Source of the DNA: SIG636 sp045535465
GTDB lineage: Bacteria; Bacillota; Clostridia; Oscillospirales; CAG-382
Length of the DNA stretch: 13,680 nucleotides
NCBI GenBank assembly: GCA_045535465.1
Contig: JAZSLS010000067.1
Coordinates: 1-13,680 of the forward strand
Direction: 5' to 3'
This document shows positions 6,821 through 13,606 of this stretch, one piece after another. The notes under the pieces were generated by a model that saw only the letters and a program-made list of their open reading frames with translations, was not told the DNA's origin and made no database searches. Both the position numbers and the translations under genes were made by a program. Position 1 is the first letter of the stretch. Every line of letters starts with the position of its first letter.

Positions 6821-6926
6821 CGTTCATAGCAAAAAAACATAGATAATAAAAAGAAAAAGTGGCTTCAAAGAAGTCGCTTTTTCCTCTTTATACATAATTT
6901 TACTGTTTTTTGCGGTCTGCGCTTTT
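6821..6926. repeat. Direct repeat copy B (with terminator hairpin)
   Basis: This is the second copy of the roughly 106-bp repeat, offset by 190 bp from copy A and ending 15 bp before the stop codon of the 210-aa gene. The 76 bp from 6851 to 6926 are identical to copy A, implying recent duplication or gene conversion. Confidence 0.85.
6854..6882 (-). terminator. Terminator of the rsmD-coaD operon
   Basis: The same 13-bp stem and AAA loop as copy A, located about 60 nt after the TAG stop (6942-6944) of the last operon gene. On the minus strand the hairpin is followed by a T-rich run. Confidence 0.7.
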
Positions 6927-6941
6927 TTCACGGCTCCAGGT

Positions 6942-7574
6942 CTAAGAAACCAAGGAATAATCCGTACCTATAAGAGAAGTCATAATTGTGTCGTATTCTT
7001 TGTCTATTTTATCGGAAGCGGTATGAAGCTTTTCCGTAAGCTTTTGTAGCTGCTCGCAATAAGCGGTGTAATAGCTGTCGTAGTTGGTATTGCTGCCCGC
7101 TATAAGGGTACGAGTGCGGAGTATAAGCTCGGTAGAGGCACTTTTTATGCCGCTGAAAAGCGTGCCAAGCTCAGCACGTTTGGTGCGGTAGGAGCTATTT
7201 GACGGCACGTTATACTGCTTAAGCAGCTTATCGTAGTCGTTAAGGATATCGGTCATAGCGTCGTATGCGTTCTGAAGCTCATCATCTGCGTGGGAGTTAA
7301 GATACATTATAGCATCGTTAAGCTCACCGCTGTAAACCTTCATAAGAGCGGTTTGGCTTAGATTAATGCTGGCATAGGGCATAGTAAGCACCAGCTCACC
7401 TGCACGCTTGTATATAACGGAAACCGCCACAGCCAGCTTATCGTTGCCGCTTACAGCCTTAACCGTATCAAACTCCTCTGCCCTTTTATCCGCCATTGAA
7501 ACGTTAACGGCATTCAGGCAAAAGGCAGTAAGAAGTACTGCAACACAACACACAAGGAAGATTCTTTTTGCCAT
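6942..7574 (-). CDS. Exported or membrane-anchored helical protein, unknown function
   Basis: I do not recognise this 210-aa protein. Residues 4-24 form a signal peptide or single membrane anchor after MAKR. There is no lipobox, although two cysteines lie in the hydrophobic core. The rest is polar and appears almost entirely helical (EELRT-type heptads such as YDAMTDILNDYDKLLKQY and LQKLTEKLHTASDKIDKEYDTI), suggesting a coiled coil or helical bundle outside the membrane. The start ATG is preceded by an ideal AAAGGAGGT, which lies inside the last codons of coaD; the coaD stop is only 2 nt before this ATG, so translation is probably coupled. It is third in the operon rsmD-coaD and is followed by a terminator repeat. 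The gene is real; its role is open. Confidence 0.82.
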   Translation of the reverse strand: MAKRIFLVCCVAVLLTAFCLNAVNVSMADKRAEEFDTVKAVSGNDKLAVAVSVIYKRAGELVLTMPYASINLSQTALMKVYSGELNDAIMYLNSHADDELQNAYDAMTDILNDYDKLLKQYNVPSNSSYRTKRAELGTLFSGIKSASTELILRTRTLIAGSNTNYDSYYTAYCEQLQKLTEKLHTASDKIDKEYDTIMTSLIGTDYSLVS

Positions 7575-7576
7575 AT

Positions 7577-8041
7577 TTAAACCTCCTTTATATCAAGGCA
7601 CACGCCCGACGGAACGTAAGGGGCGTAGTCCTTGCCGTACTTTATCATCTCTCGAACCATAGTGGAGCTGACAAAGCTGACCTCATCCCCCGAGGGTATA
7701 AACAGCGTTTCCACCCCGTTTACCGCCCTATTTACAGCCGCTATGGTCTTTTCGTAATCCAAATCCGTACCGTTTCTTATACCCTTTACTATAAGGTCTG
7801 CGCCCAAATCCGCCGCAAGGTCTGCCGCCCAGCCGTTGTCGGTAACAACGATAACGTTTTCAAGCTTTGCAAAAGCCGCTTCTGCATAGCTTACACGCTG
7901 CTTTGCGTCAAACATATAGCGCTTTTCGGTATTGTTGCTTACTGCAACTATCACCTTGTCAAACAAAGCCGCCGCACGTGATATATAGTCATAATGACCT
8001 ACGGTTATGGGATCAAAGCTACCTGTGCAAAGAGCCGTCAT
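7577..8041 (-). CDS. coaD: Phosphopantetheine adenylyltransferase
   Basis: CoaD transfers AMP from ATP to 4'-phosphopantetheine, giving dephospho-CoA in the next-to-last step of coenzyme A synthesis, in the cytoplasm. The protein has 154 aa, near the family's usual 160. The nucleotidyltransferase motif is GSFDPITVGHYDYI, with TxGH at 13-16. KGIRNGTDLDYE (86-97) contains the substrate-binding Arg, and FVSSTMVRE (123-131) matches the C-terminal ISSS-type ATP-binding motif. The start ATG overlaps the rsmD stop by four bases (ATGA, 8038-8041), so the two are translationally coupled. The rsmD-coaD pairing is common in Firmicutes and other bacteria. Confidence 0.96.
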   Translation of the reverse strand: MTALCTGSFDPITVGHYDYISRAAALFDKVIVAVSNNTEKRYMFDAKQRVSYAEAAFAKLENVIVVTDNGWAADLAADLGADLIVKGIRNGTDLDYEKTIAAVNRAVNGVETLFIPSGDEVSFVSSTMVREMIKYGKDYAPYVPSGVCLDIKEV

Positions 8042-8592
8042 ATACCGTCCTCCTCGCTTTTAAGGATGGTAACGTAGGTTTTGCCGTAGCGATAAAGCTT
8101 TGCCGTAAAGCCGTCGGGAGGGAGAGGAATTCCGCCCTCGGCGCTTTCGCAAACGATAATAGCGCTGTCTCCCACAAGGTCTGCGGCACGAAGCCTTTTA
8201 ATAACCTCATCCAAAAAGCCATCCTTGTAAGGCGGGTCAAGAAAAATAAGGTTAAACTTTTCCTTGCCTGCATTAGTCTTTAAAAAGTCACGCCAATCGG
8301 CACAAACGGTTTTGCACTGAGAAAGCATATTTGCCTTCATAACGTTGGCACGGATAACGTCTGCCGCCTTTTTGTTGCTGTCCACTATAACGGCGCTGTC
8401 TGCACCGCGGCTTACCGCCTCCAGCGCCATCTGACCGCTGCCGCCAAACAGGTCAAGAACACGTCTGGCTTCTATATTGAATTGTATGGCAGAGAAAACC
8501 GCCTCCTTAACACGCTCCGCCGTAGGACGGGTATCCTCACCGGGGAGAGTGCCAAGACGCACGCCTCTTGCCTTACCTGTAATAATTCTCAT
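8038..8592 (-). CDS. rsmD: 16S rRNA (guanine-966-N2)-methyltransferase RsmD
   Basis: RsmD methylates N2 of G966 in the 30S subunit using S-adenosylmethionine. The protein has 184 aa, standard for the family. The N terminus MRIITGKARGVRL and TRPTAERVKEAVF (21-33) are family signatures. The SAM-binding loop is VLDLFGGSGQMALEAVSRGA (45-64), Asp71 fits the ribose-binding acid, and DPPY (119-122) is the N-methyltransferase catalytic motif. It is the first gene of the operon with coaD and the 210-aa exported protein. AGAGGGA precedes the ATG. A promoter of the sigma-A type lies at 8626-8654, just after the end of the PASTA gene, so the operon can be transcribed on its own. Confidence 0.96.
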   Translation of the reverse strand: MRIITGKARGVRLGTLPGEDTRPTAERVKEAVFSAIQFNIEARRVLDLFGGSGQMALEAVSRGADSAVIVDSNKKAADVIRANVMKANMLSQCKTVCADWRDFLKTNAGKEKFNLIFLDPPYKDGFLDEVIKRLRAADLVGDSAIIVCESAEGGIPLPPDGFTAKLYRYGKTYVTILKSEEDGI

Positions 8593-8625
8593 ATAATCCC
8601 TCTGTTTTATACTTCTACAAGCTTT

Positions 8626-8654
8626 AGTATATCATTTTTCCGCAAATTTAGCAA
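8626..8654 (-). promoter_or_regulatory. Sigma-A promoter of rsmD operon
   Basis: On the minus strand TTGCTA (8654-8649) and TATACT (8631-8626) are 17 bp apart. The expected start is about 27 nt upstream of the rsmD ATG. No terminator hairpin is visible between the PASTA gene stop (8667) and this promoter, so read-through could add to it. Confidence 0.55.
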
Positions 8655-8666
8655 TATTATTTTTTA

Positions 8667-10493
8667 TTACGCTTCCGATTCTTCATAAAACTCCGCCGTT
8701 TCGATAACCATAGTGTAGTCACCGTTTACTGCGGGTATGGTGTAAACACCGTTTACGCCCTCAAGCTTAACGCCGTTTACTCTTACGGAAACAATCGCAT
8801 AGCCTTCCAAGGCACCAAAGTGAAGAGTAATGCTGTCACCGCCGATAACGGAAACAAGAGAGCCCTCCTCGCAGTACGCTTCTTCCTTGTCATACTCCAC
8901 CTTAACGCTGTAGCTTGTGCCCTGTTCCAGCACTACCGCAAAAAGCTTGCCCTTTTCTATGGGAAGGCTTACGCCGCCGTTTTCGGTAACGGTGTATATC
9001 TGCTCAGAACGGACAAAAGCACCTGTTTCATCATCGTAGCTGAGAAGCGAAACGTTAAAGCCGCTAAACGCAAAGCCCAGCTCCACGCTTAAAATGGTGC
9101 CTTCAGGCAAGTCGTCCTCACCTGTGCGAGCTATAACGGCAAAATCGCCCGTCTCGTAGCCGTCTTCTACCAAAATATCAACCGCATCTGCATAAAGGTC
9201 GCCGCTGTTGATAAGCACACCCATATCAAGCCTTGCATCGTCTTCGGGATATTCGGCACCCTTAGGCAGTACCCAATTGAAATTTGCGCCCGTAACTATA
9301 ACCTGCTTGCCTCGGCAGTCGCTCATAAGCTTTTCAAGAGTGCCGGCGCTGAGAAAGCTGTTTTCGGTTACGTCAATAAGAATAGTGTCGGCATCCCAAT
9401 CAACCTTGGGGTCTGCTTTGCCGCCTACTGCAAGCTTTATGTCGATAACTGTAAAGGCATAAACCTCCGTTTGCGCCTCTACGTTCTGGTAGCAAACAGT
9501 ACCGTGGTCATATTCCCTGTCGGAAACCTCGGTAACGGTACCAAGCTCCAAGCCGTAGCTTGAAAGAAGCTCCTCTGCCTCCTCACGGGTAAGACCTGCA
9601 AGGTCAGGCATCTTAAAAGCGCCTGCTCTTTTGCTAAGCACAAGGTTAACCTTATCCCCGTAGTAAGCGGTCTCATCGGCAGGAGGGTCTTGAGAAAGAA
9701 CAGTGCCGTCGGCAAAGCCGCTTTCCTTATAAGTTATCTCGCCCACGTTAAGCTTGTTTTCGTAAAGCAGCTCCACAGCAGACTCAAAGCTTTTGTTGCC
9801 AAGGAAAGGCACGCTTACGCTGGAAGGATAGCTGTTAATGGAAAGAATAAAGCGGTCGCCTTCTTTTACCTTATCGCCTTCCTCAACGGCAGCGCCGTTT
9901 TCATAGGTCAAGGAGGAAACGCAGCCGTTTCCTACACCCGTAGTGCTTGCGCTGTATTTACGAAAAACGTCTTCCTTCTTTACGCCGCATTCCAAAAGCC
10001 AAGCCATAGCCTCCTCGGCGGTTTTGCCCACAAGGCTTGTATATTTGTCGGAAAAAGCCTTACCGCTTACAGTTATCTTAACGTAGCCGCAAATACCGTT
10101 TTCATCACAGTAAAGAGGTGTGCCGGGTGCGGGAGTTTGGCTTAGTATTTGACCGCCGGGTGCATCGCTTTCTGCATCGTAGGCTATGTTTTTGGGGTCA
10201 ATTACAATGGGCTTTATCTCCTTTGCCAGCTCATCGCTCCACATCTTGCCCACAAGGTCAGGTGCGGAGAAGGAAAACTTATCGGTAGATACGTCGGTGC
10301 TGATTTCCGCAGATTCATCGTCGGAAACTTCTGCACCGTCATCGCCGCCTACCGCTAAAAAGATAATAACGCCTACCAGCACAAGTATAAGCACGCCGCC
10401 TGCTATCAAAGCAACAAGTATACCTGTGCTTAATTTTTTTGGCGGTTTGTTTTCAAATGTATTCGGGGTAAAACCCTCTGTACGGTCATCCAT
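8667..10493 (-). CDS. Membrane-anchored PASTA-repeat protein without kinase domain
   Basis: This 608-aa protein has a short cytoplasmic N terminus (1-20), one membrane helix (about 24-48) and a large outside region. An acidic linker (50-72) leads to four PASTA-like repeats at about 75-143, 150-220, 225-287 and 293-356, with typical openings (APDLVGKMWSDEL, MPDLAGLTREEAEELL) and closings (VLSQDPPADETAYYGDKVNLVLS). Residues about 365-475 form a second, unrecognised domain; residues about 525-603 look like a beta-rich surface repeat (VSVRVNGVKLEGVNGVYTIP). PASTA repeats normally sense muropeptides or lipid II on PrkC-type kinases and class B PBPs; here neither kinase nor transpeptidase sequence is present. 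Start: ATG with AAAGGAG. A cell-wall binding or sensing role is likely; the partner is unknown. Confidence 0.9.
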   Translation of the reverse strand: MDDRTEGFTPNTFENKPPKKLSTGILVALIAGGVLILVLVGVIIFLAVGGDDGAEVSDDESAEISTDVSTDKFSFSAPDLVGKMWSDELAKEIKPIVIDPKNIAYDAESDAPGGQILSQTPAPGTPLYCDENGICGYVKITVSGKAFSDKYTSLVGKTAEEAMAWLLECGVKKEDVFRKYSASTTGVGNGCVSSLTYENGAAVEEGDKVKEGDRFILSINSYPSSVSVPFLGNKSFESAVELLYENKLNVGEITYKESGFADGTVLSQDPPADETAYYGDKVNLVLSKRAGAFKMPDLAGLTREEAEELLSSYGLELGTVTEVSDREYDHGTVCYQNVEAQTEVYAFTVIDIKLAVGGKADPKVDWDADTILIDVTENSFLSAGTLEKLMSDCRGKQVIVTGANFNWVLPKGAEYPEDDARLDMGVLINSGDLYADAVDILVEDGYETGDFAVIARTGEDDLPEGTILSVELGFAFSGFNVSLLSYDDETGAFVRSEQIYTVTENGGVSLPIEKGKLFAVVLEQGTSYSVKVEYDKEEAYCEEGSLVSVIGGDSITLHFGALEGYAIVSVRVNGVKLEGVNGVYTIPAVNGDYTMVIETAEFYEESEA

Positions 10494-10532
10494 AGTTATA
10501 CTCCTTTCAAAGAAATAATACCTCTGTTACTT

Positions 10533-10561
10533 ATTATTGCACATTTTTGCAAGTTTGTCAA
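10533..10561 (-). promoter_or_regulatory. Sigma-A promoter of the PASTA gene
   Basis: TTGACA (10561-10556, minus strand) and AATAAT (10538-10533) are 17 bp apart: an exact -35 and a 5-of-6 -10. The start is expected near 10526, giving a leader of about 33 nt that includes the AAAGGAG ribosome site. Confidence 0.7.
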
Positions 10562-10569
10562 TGCGTGAA

Positions 10570-10598
10570 CAACAACGCCTTCCCTTGCATAGTATAAT
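10570..10598 (+). promoter_or_regulatory. Promoter of the Cys-rich gene, possibly sigma-K-like
   Basis: TATAAT at 10593-10598 is an exact -10 box but lacks a TTGACA-like -35. The overlapping CATAGTATA (10588-10596) fits the sigma-K -10 pattern CATAnnnTA, with AC at 10569-10570 about 17 bp upstream, which fits the short sigma-K -35. Both readings are possible; the sigma-K reading would mean mother-cell expression late in sporulation. Confidence 0.4.
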
Positions 10599-10658
10599 AC
10601 AGAAGAACAAAGGGCAAGTGTTTTTGCTTTGTTTTATCAATATAAGGAGGAAAATACA

Positions 10659-11507
10659 ATGGGTGAAAGAAATACCTTCGCGCCCCACGGTTGCGGTAAA
10701 AGAGACGAGTCCCTTTGCTGTATAACCGCCAACAAGGTTTTTGATTCCGCTAAGGATAAGGATTGTCTGGAGGATATGCGTGTTTACCTGCCCGAGTGCG
10801 CCATAGACGCCCTTGACCACGCTACATCCGTGCGCTGTAAAGGCGCAGAGGTTATCGCCACCGATATTACCATAGACCCTGTTCCCTTTAACAAGGGCTT
10901 TTATCAGGTGCTTATACGCTATTTTATTTGCGTTACTGCCGAAGTATGCGTTTGCGGTAAGGCTTACGAGCTTAAAGGGCTTTCCGTTTACGACAAAAAG
11001 GTTATCCTTTACGGCAGCGAGAAAAACGTAAGCGTTTTTGTATCCGACCCCGAGGACAACGGCTTTTGCAAGCTGCCTAAAAAGCTTAAGTGCGAAAGCG
11101 ACCCCACCTTGCCTACCGTTACCGTGGAGGTTGCAACCCCTATCTGCCTTGATATGAAGCTGGTAGAACGCTGTAAGTGCTTTGGCAACTGCTGCTGCAA
11201 CATCGATAGCCTGCCCGACGGTATAAAGAACCGCTTTGACGGTCCCTTTATCGACGGAGAGGGCAGAAACGAGCTTTTTGTTTCCCTTGGCATATTCTCC
11301 GTTATCCGTATGGAACGTCCTGTGCAGATAGTAATTCCCGCCAGCCGCTTCTGTCTGCCCGAAAAGGACAGCGTGCCCGCCATAGGCTCCAGCGACCCCT
11401 GTAACGTTTTCAGCAGAATGAACTTCCCCTTGGAAGAATTCTTCCCCTACGCTGAAGGCGGCAGAAACGACAGAAACGACAGAAACGACAGAGGCTGCTG
11501 CAATTAA
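10659..11507 (+). CDS. Cysteine-rich protein, possible spore-layer component
   Basis: This 282-aa protein contains 21 cysteines (about 7%), including CC at 20-21, a CKCFGNCCC cluster near the middle and a terminal GCCN. It has no signal peptide or membrane helix. The central part appears beta-rich (FYQVLIRYFICVTAEVCVCGKAYELKGLSVYDKKVILYG). The stretch DKDCLEDMRVYLPEC resembles Cys-rich hypothetical proteins I associate with spore-forming Clostridia, but I cannot name a family. The C terminus has the triplet repeat RND x3. The start is the ATG at 10659 with an ideal AAGGAGG eight bases upstream; a TTG 30 nt earlier has no ribosome site. It is diverged from the PASTA gene and convergent with the response regulator gene. 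A cross-linked spore coat or exosporium protein is my best inference, not shown; metal binding is an alternative. Confidence 0.85.
   Translation: MGERNTFAPHGCGKRDESLCCITANKVFDSAKDKDCLEDMRVYLPECAIDALDHATSVRCKGAEVIATDITIDPVPFNKGFYQVLIRYFICVTAEVCVCGKAYELKGLSVYDKKVILYGSEKNVSVFVSDPEDNGFCKLPKKLKCESDPTLPTVTVEVATPICLDMKLVERCKCFGNCCCNIDSLPDGIKNRFDGPFIDGEGRNELFVSLGIFSVIRMERPVQIVIPASRFCLPEKDSVPAIGSSDPCNVFSRMNFPLEEFFPYAEGGRNDRNDRNDRGCCN
11463..11489 (+). repeat. 9-bp tandem repeat, three units, inside the Cys-rich gene
   Basis: AGAAACGAC is repeated three times without change (11463-11471, 11472-11480, 11481-11489), followed by a partial AGA. It encodes Arg-Asn-Asp three times near the C terminus. The in-frame unit could vary in number through slippage without disrupting the frame. 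Confidence 0.95.
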
Positions 11508-11518
11508 ACGCTTAGTAA

Positions 11519-11549
11519 CAGAAAAAGGAGCGAACTGCTCCTTTTTCTG
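11519..11549. terminator. Bidirectional terminator between convergent genes
   Basis: A perfect 13-bp stem (11519-11531 with 11537-11549) with a 5-nt loop lies between the stop of the Cys-rich gene (11507) and the stop of the response regulator gene (11563). The base of the stem is built of A and T runs, giving U-rich ends on either strand. Confidence 0.8.
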
Positions 11550-11562
11550 CATTTAAAACCAA

Positions 11563-12252
11563 TTAATCAACATTAACCTTAAATTTGTAGCCTACACCCC
11601 ATACGGTATCCAGCGACCACTGCTCCGAAACGCCCGTCAGCTTTTCACGCAGGCGCTTAATATGTACGTCAACGGTGCGGCTGTCACCAAGGTAATCAAA
11701 GCTCCAAACCTTGTCAAGAAGCTGGTCACGGGTGAAAACACGGTTGTAGTTGGAAGCAAGGAAATACAAAAGCTCCAGCTCCTTAGGAGGCAGGTCAACG
11801 TGCTTGCCTTCAACTCGAAGCTCATACCTTTGCAAGGAAATCTCCAGATTTTCAAAACGGATAAGCTCTCCGTCCTCTTCCCCTTTCTTTTCCACACGCC
11901 TAAGCACCGCCTTCATACGGGCGTAAACCTCTTTTATATCAAAGGGCTTAACAACGTAATCGTCTGCACCAAGCTCAAGACCCAAAATTTTATCAATAAC
12001 CTCACCCTTGTTGCTAATCATAATAAGGGGCTTGTTTGATATCTCCCTTATCTCACGGCAAAGCTGAAGCCCGTCCTTTTTAGGAAGAGTCACCTCGGTA
12101 ATAACGATATCGGGCTCGTACATACGAAAGGCAGAAAAGCCCTCCACACCGTCGTGAGCAGAGCGAACCTCGCAGCCTTCGTTAGCAAGAAACATTCTAA
12201 AAAGCTCACAAATGGAGTTGTCGTTGTCAATAACAAGTACCTTTGTCATCAT
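11563..12252 (-). CDS. OmpR/PhoB-family response regulator with atypical receiver (Asp to Glu)
   Basis: This is a DNA-binding transcription regulator of 229 aa from the chosen start. The receiver domain (about 3-120) keeps the conserved Lys102 (VVKPFD), GADDYV and a Ser80 at the Thr/Ser position. The phosphorylation site, normally Asp in PDLVILDxxLP, is Glu53 (PDIVITEVTLP; codon GAG at 12096-12094), and the acidic pair is Asp9-Asn10 instead of two acids. The winged helix (about 128-226) is complete, with VFTRDQLLDKVWSFDYLGDSRTVDVHIKRLREKL region motifs and WGVGYKF. Start choice: ATG at 12252 has GGGGAGG eight bases upstream; a TTG further out at 12297 overlaps the -10 box. No histidine kinase gene is adjacent. 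The protein is probably active without classical phosphorylation; targets are unknown. Confidence 0.93.
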   Translation of the reverse strand: MMTKVLVIDNDNSICELFRMFLANEGCEVRSAHDGVEGFSAFRMYEPDIVITEVTLPKKDGLQLCREIREISNKPLIMISNKGEVIDKILGLELGADDYVVKPFDIKEVYARMKAVLRRVEKKGEEDGELIRFENLEISLQRYELRVEGKHVDLPPKELELLYFLASNYNRVFTRDQLLDKVWSFDYLGDSRTVDVHIKRLREKLTGVSEQWSLDTVWGVGYKFKVNVD

Positions 12253-12288
12253 AGTGTAGTCCTCCCCATCGCTATGTCCGTTTAGCAC

Positions 12289-12330
12289 TGTTAACAATTA
12301 TAACAGTTTAAACATTTTTTGTCAACAATT
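12289..12330 (-). promoter_or_regulatory. Consensus sigma-A promoter with flanking direct repeats
   Basis: On the minus strand TTGACA (12325-12320) and TATAAT (12302-12297) are separated by exactly 17 bp: a full-consensus promoter for the response regulator gene, start near 12290. AATTGTTGACA (12330-12320) and AATTGTTAACA (12299-12289) form an 11-bp direct repeat with one mismatch, 31 bp apart (about three helical turns), covering the -35 and the start site. OmpR/PhoB-family proteins bind direct repeats, so autoregulation is possible. Confidence 0.75.
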
Positions 12331-12392
12331 AAATCAAAGATTTTTCACAATTTGTACTTTGTTTATTTATAATATTTTTTTAATTTTAGCTA

Positions 12393-12421
12393 TTGCAAAG
12401 CGTCTGTTTGTCTGCTACAAT
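12393..12421 (+). promoter_or_regulatory. Extended -10 promoter of ychF
   Basis: TTGCAA (12393-12398), 17 bp, then TACAAT (12416-12421), with TGC directly before the -10 box (extended -10). The start is expected near 12428, and AAGGATGG at 12442-12449 is the ribosome site. Confidence 0.65.
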
Positions 12422-12458
12422 TAAGGTTAGCATAGATTTTTAAGGATGGTACATAAAT

Positions 12459-13553
12459 ATGAAATTAGGTATAGTTGGTTTGCCAAACGTTGGCAAAAGC
12501 ACACTTTTTAACGCCTTGACCAGCGCTGCGGCGGAATCTGCAAATTACCCCTTCTGCACCATCGACCCCAACGTGGGCGTGGTTGCCGTTCCCGACAGCA
12601 GGCTGGACGAGCTGGCTAAGATGTATAACCCCGAAAAGTACACTCCTGCGGTTATTGAATTTGTTGATATAGCCGGTCTTGTTAAGGGTGCAGCTCAGGG
12701 TGAAGGCTTGGGTAACAAGTTCCTTTCTCACATCCGTGAGGTGGATGCTATTATCCACGTGGTGCGTTGCTTTGGCGGTACCGACGTTATTCACGTTGAG
12801 GACGGGGTTGACCCTGTTCGTGACCTTGATATTATCAATACCGAGCTGGTGCTTTCCGATATAGAGATAATGGAAAGACGTGTTGACCGTATAAAAAAGG
12901 CGATGAAGGGCGACTCGTCTTTGGCAGCAGCCCTTGCCGCCTCCGAAAAGCTTCTTGCTGCCCTTAGCGAGGGGCAGTGTGCCCGCACCGTAGAGCTTAG
13001 CGAAAGCGAAAAAGAGCTTTTGGCAGATGCGCCTCTTCTTTCCGGCAAGCCCGTTATATACGCCGCTAACGTGGATGAGGACACCCTGCTTGAGGGCTTG
13101 GACAGCAACCCCTATTATCAAAAGCTGGCAGAGCGTGTTGCAGAGGAAAATGCGGAGCTTATTTCCGTTTGTGCCGCAGTTGAGGCAGATATTGCGGAGC
13201 TTGACGAAGAAGACCGCATACCCTTCCTTGAGGAAATGGGGCTTAAGGAGTCCGGTTTGGCACAGCTTATCCGTTCCTCCTACCGTTTGCTTGGTCTTAT
13301 CAGCTTTCTTACGGCAGGCCCTAAGGAGGTTCGTGCTTGGACCATTACCGAGGGCACCAAGGCACCCGGCGCTGCAGGTAAAATCCACAGCGACTTTGAG
13401 CGCGGCTTTATCCGTGCGGAGGTCGTGGCATACGATGACCTTATGGCAAAGGGAAGTATGACCGCCGCTAAGGAGGCGGGCCTTGTTCGCAGCGAAGGCA
13501 AGGAATATGTGATGAAGGATGGGGACGTAGTTCTCTTCCGCTTTAACGTTTAA
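12459..13553 (+). CDS. ychF: Ribosome-binding ATPase YchF (Obg family)
   Basis: YchF is a universally conserved P-loop protein that hydrolyses ATP rather than GTP and binds the ribosome; it influences stress responses and translation. The protein has 364 aa, the normal length. P-loop GLPNVGKSTLFNAL (7-20), switch region NYPFCTIDPNVG (29-40), Walker B/G3 FVDIAGLVKGAAQGEGLGNKFL (68-89) and NVDE (204-207) in place of NKxD, which explains ATP preference, are all present. A helical coiled-coil arm spans about 130-190 and the TGS domain about 281-363 (LISFLTAGPKEVRAWTI, ending FRFNV). It is diverged from the response regulator gene and transcribed alone. Two long hairpins follow the stop codon. Confidence 0.97.
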   Translation: MKLGIVGLPNVGKSTLFNALTSAAAESANYPFCTIDPNVGVVAVPDSRLDELAKMYNPEKYTPAVIEFVDIAGLVKGAAQGEGLGNKFLSHIREVDAIIHVVRCFGGTDVIHVEDGVDPVRDLDIINTELVLSDIEIMERRVDRIKKAMKGDSSLAAALAASEKLLAALSEGQCARTVELSESEKELLADAPLLSGKPVIYAANVDEDTLLEGLDSNPYYQKLAERVAEENAELISVCAAVEADIAELDEEDRIPFLEEMGLKESGLAQLIRSSYRLLGLISFLTAGPKEVRAWTITEGTKAPGAAGKIHSDFERGFIRAEVVAYDDLMAKGSMTAAKEAGLVRSEGKEYVMKDGDVVLFRFNV

Positions 13554-13571
13554 TTGCTTTATCATATAAAA

Positions 13572-13606
13572 AGGCTTTCTCAAACGTTTTTCGTTTGAGA
13601 AAGCCT
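13572..13606 (-). terminator. Perfect 15-bp hairpin after ychF
   Basis: The arms 13572-13586 and 13592-13606 pair perfectly around a TTTTT loop. The run of five A on the left gives a U tract only for transcripts coming from the right on the minus strand. On the plus strand the hairpin is followed by CAGCTTGA, not T. It may therefore end a minus-strand gene lying beyond the window, with a weaker effect on ychF. Confidence 0.6.

Noticed and set aside
6607..6840. A 77-codon minus-strand frame across the direct repeat
   Set aside because: It spans repeat and terminator sequence and lacks a ribosome site; more likely a by-product of the intergenic repeat.
10527..11552. A 341-codon open frame on the minus strand opposite the Cys-rich gene
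   Set aside because: The plus-strand gene has an ideal ribosome site, a promoter and a terminator; the minus frame would start inside the terminator hairpin and has no start signal.
12253..12297. TTG start giving a 15-residue longer response regulator
   Set aside because: The TTG overlaps the -10 box of the promoter and has no ribosome site; the ATG at 12252 has GGGGAGG at good spacing.
12465..13583. A 372-codon open frame on the minus strand
   Set aside because: It is antisense to ychF, which is unmistakable; no recognisable protein features.
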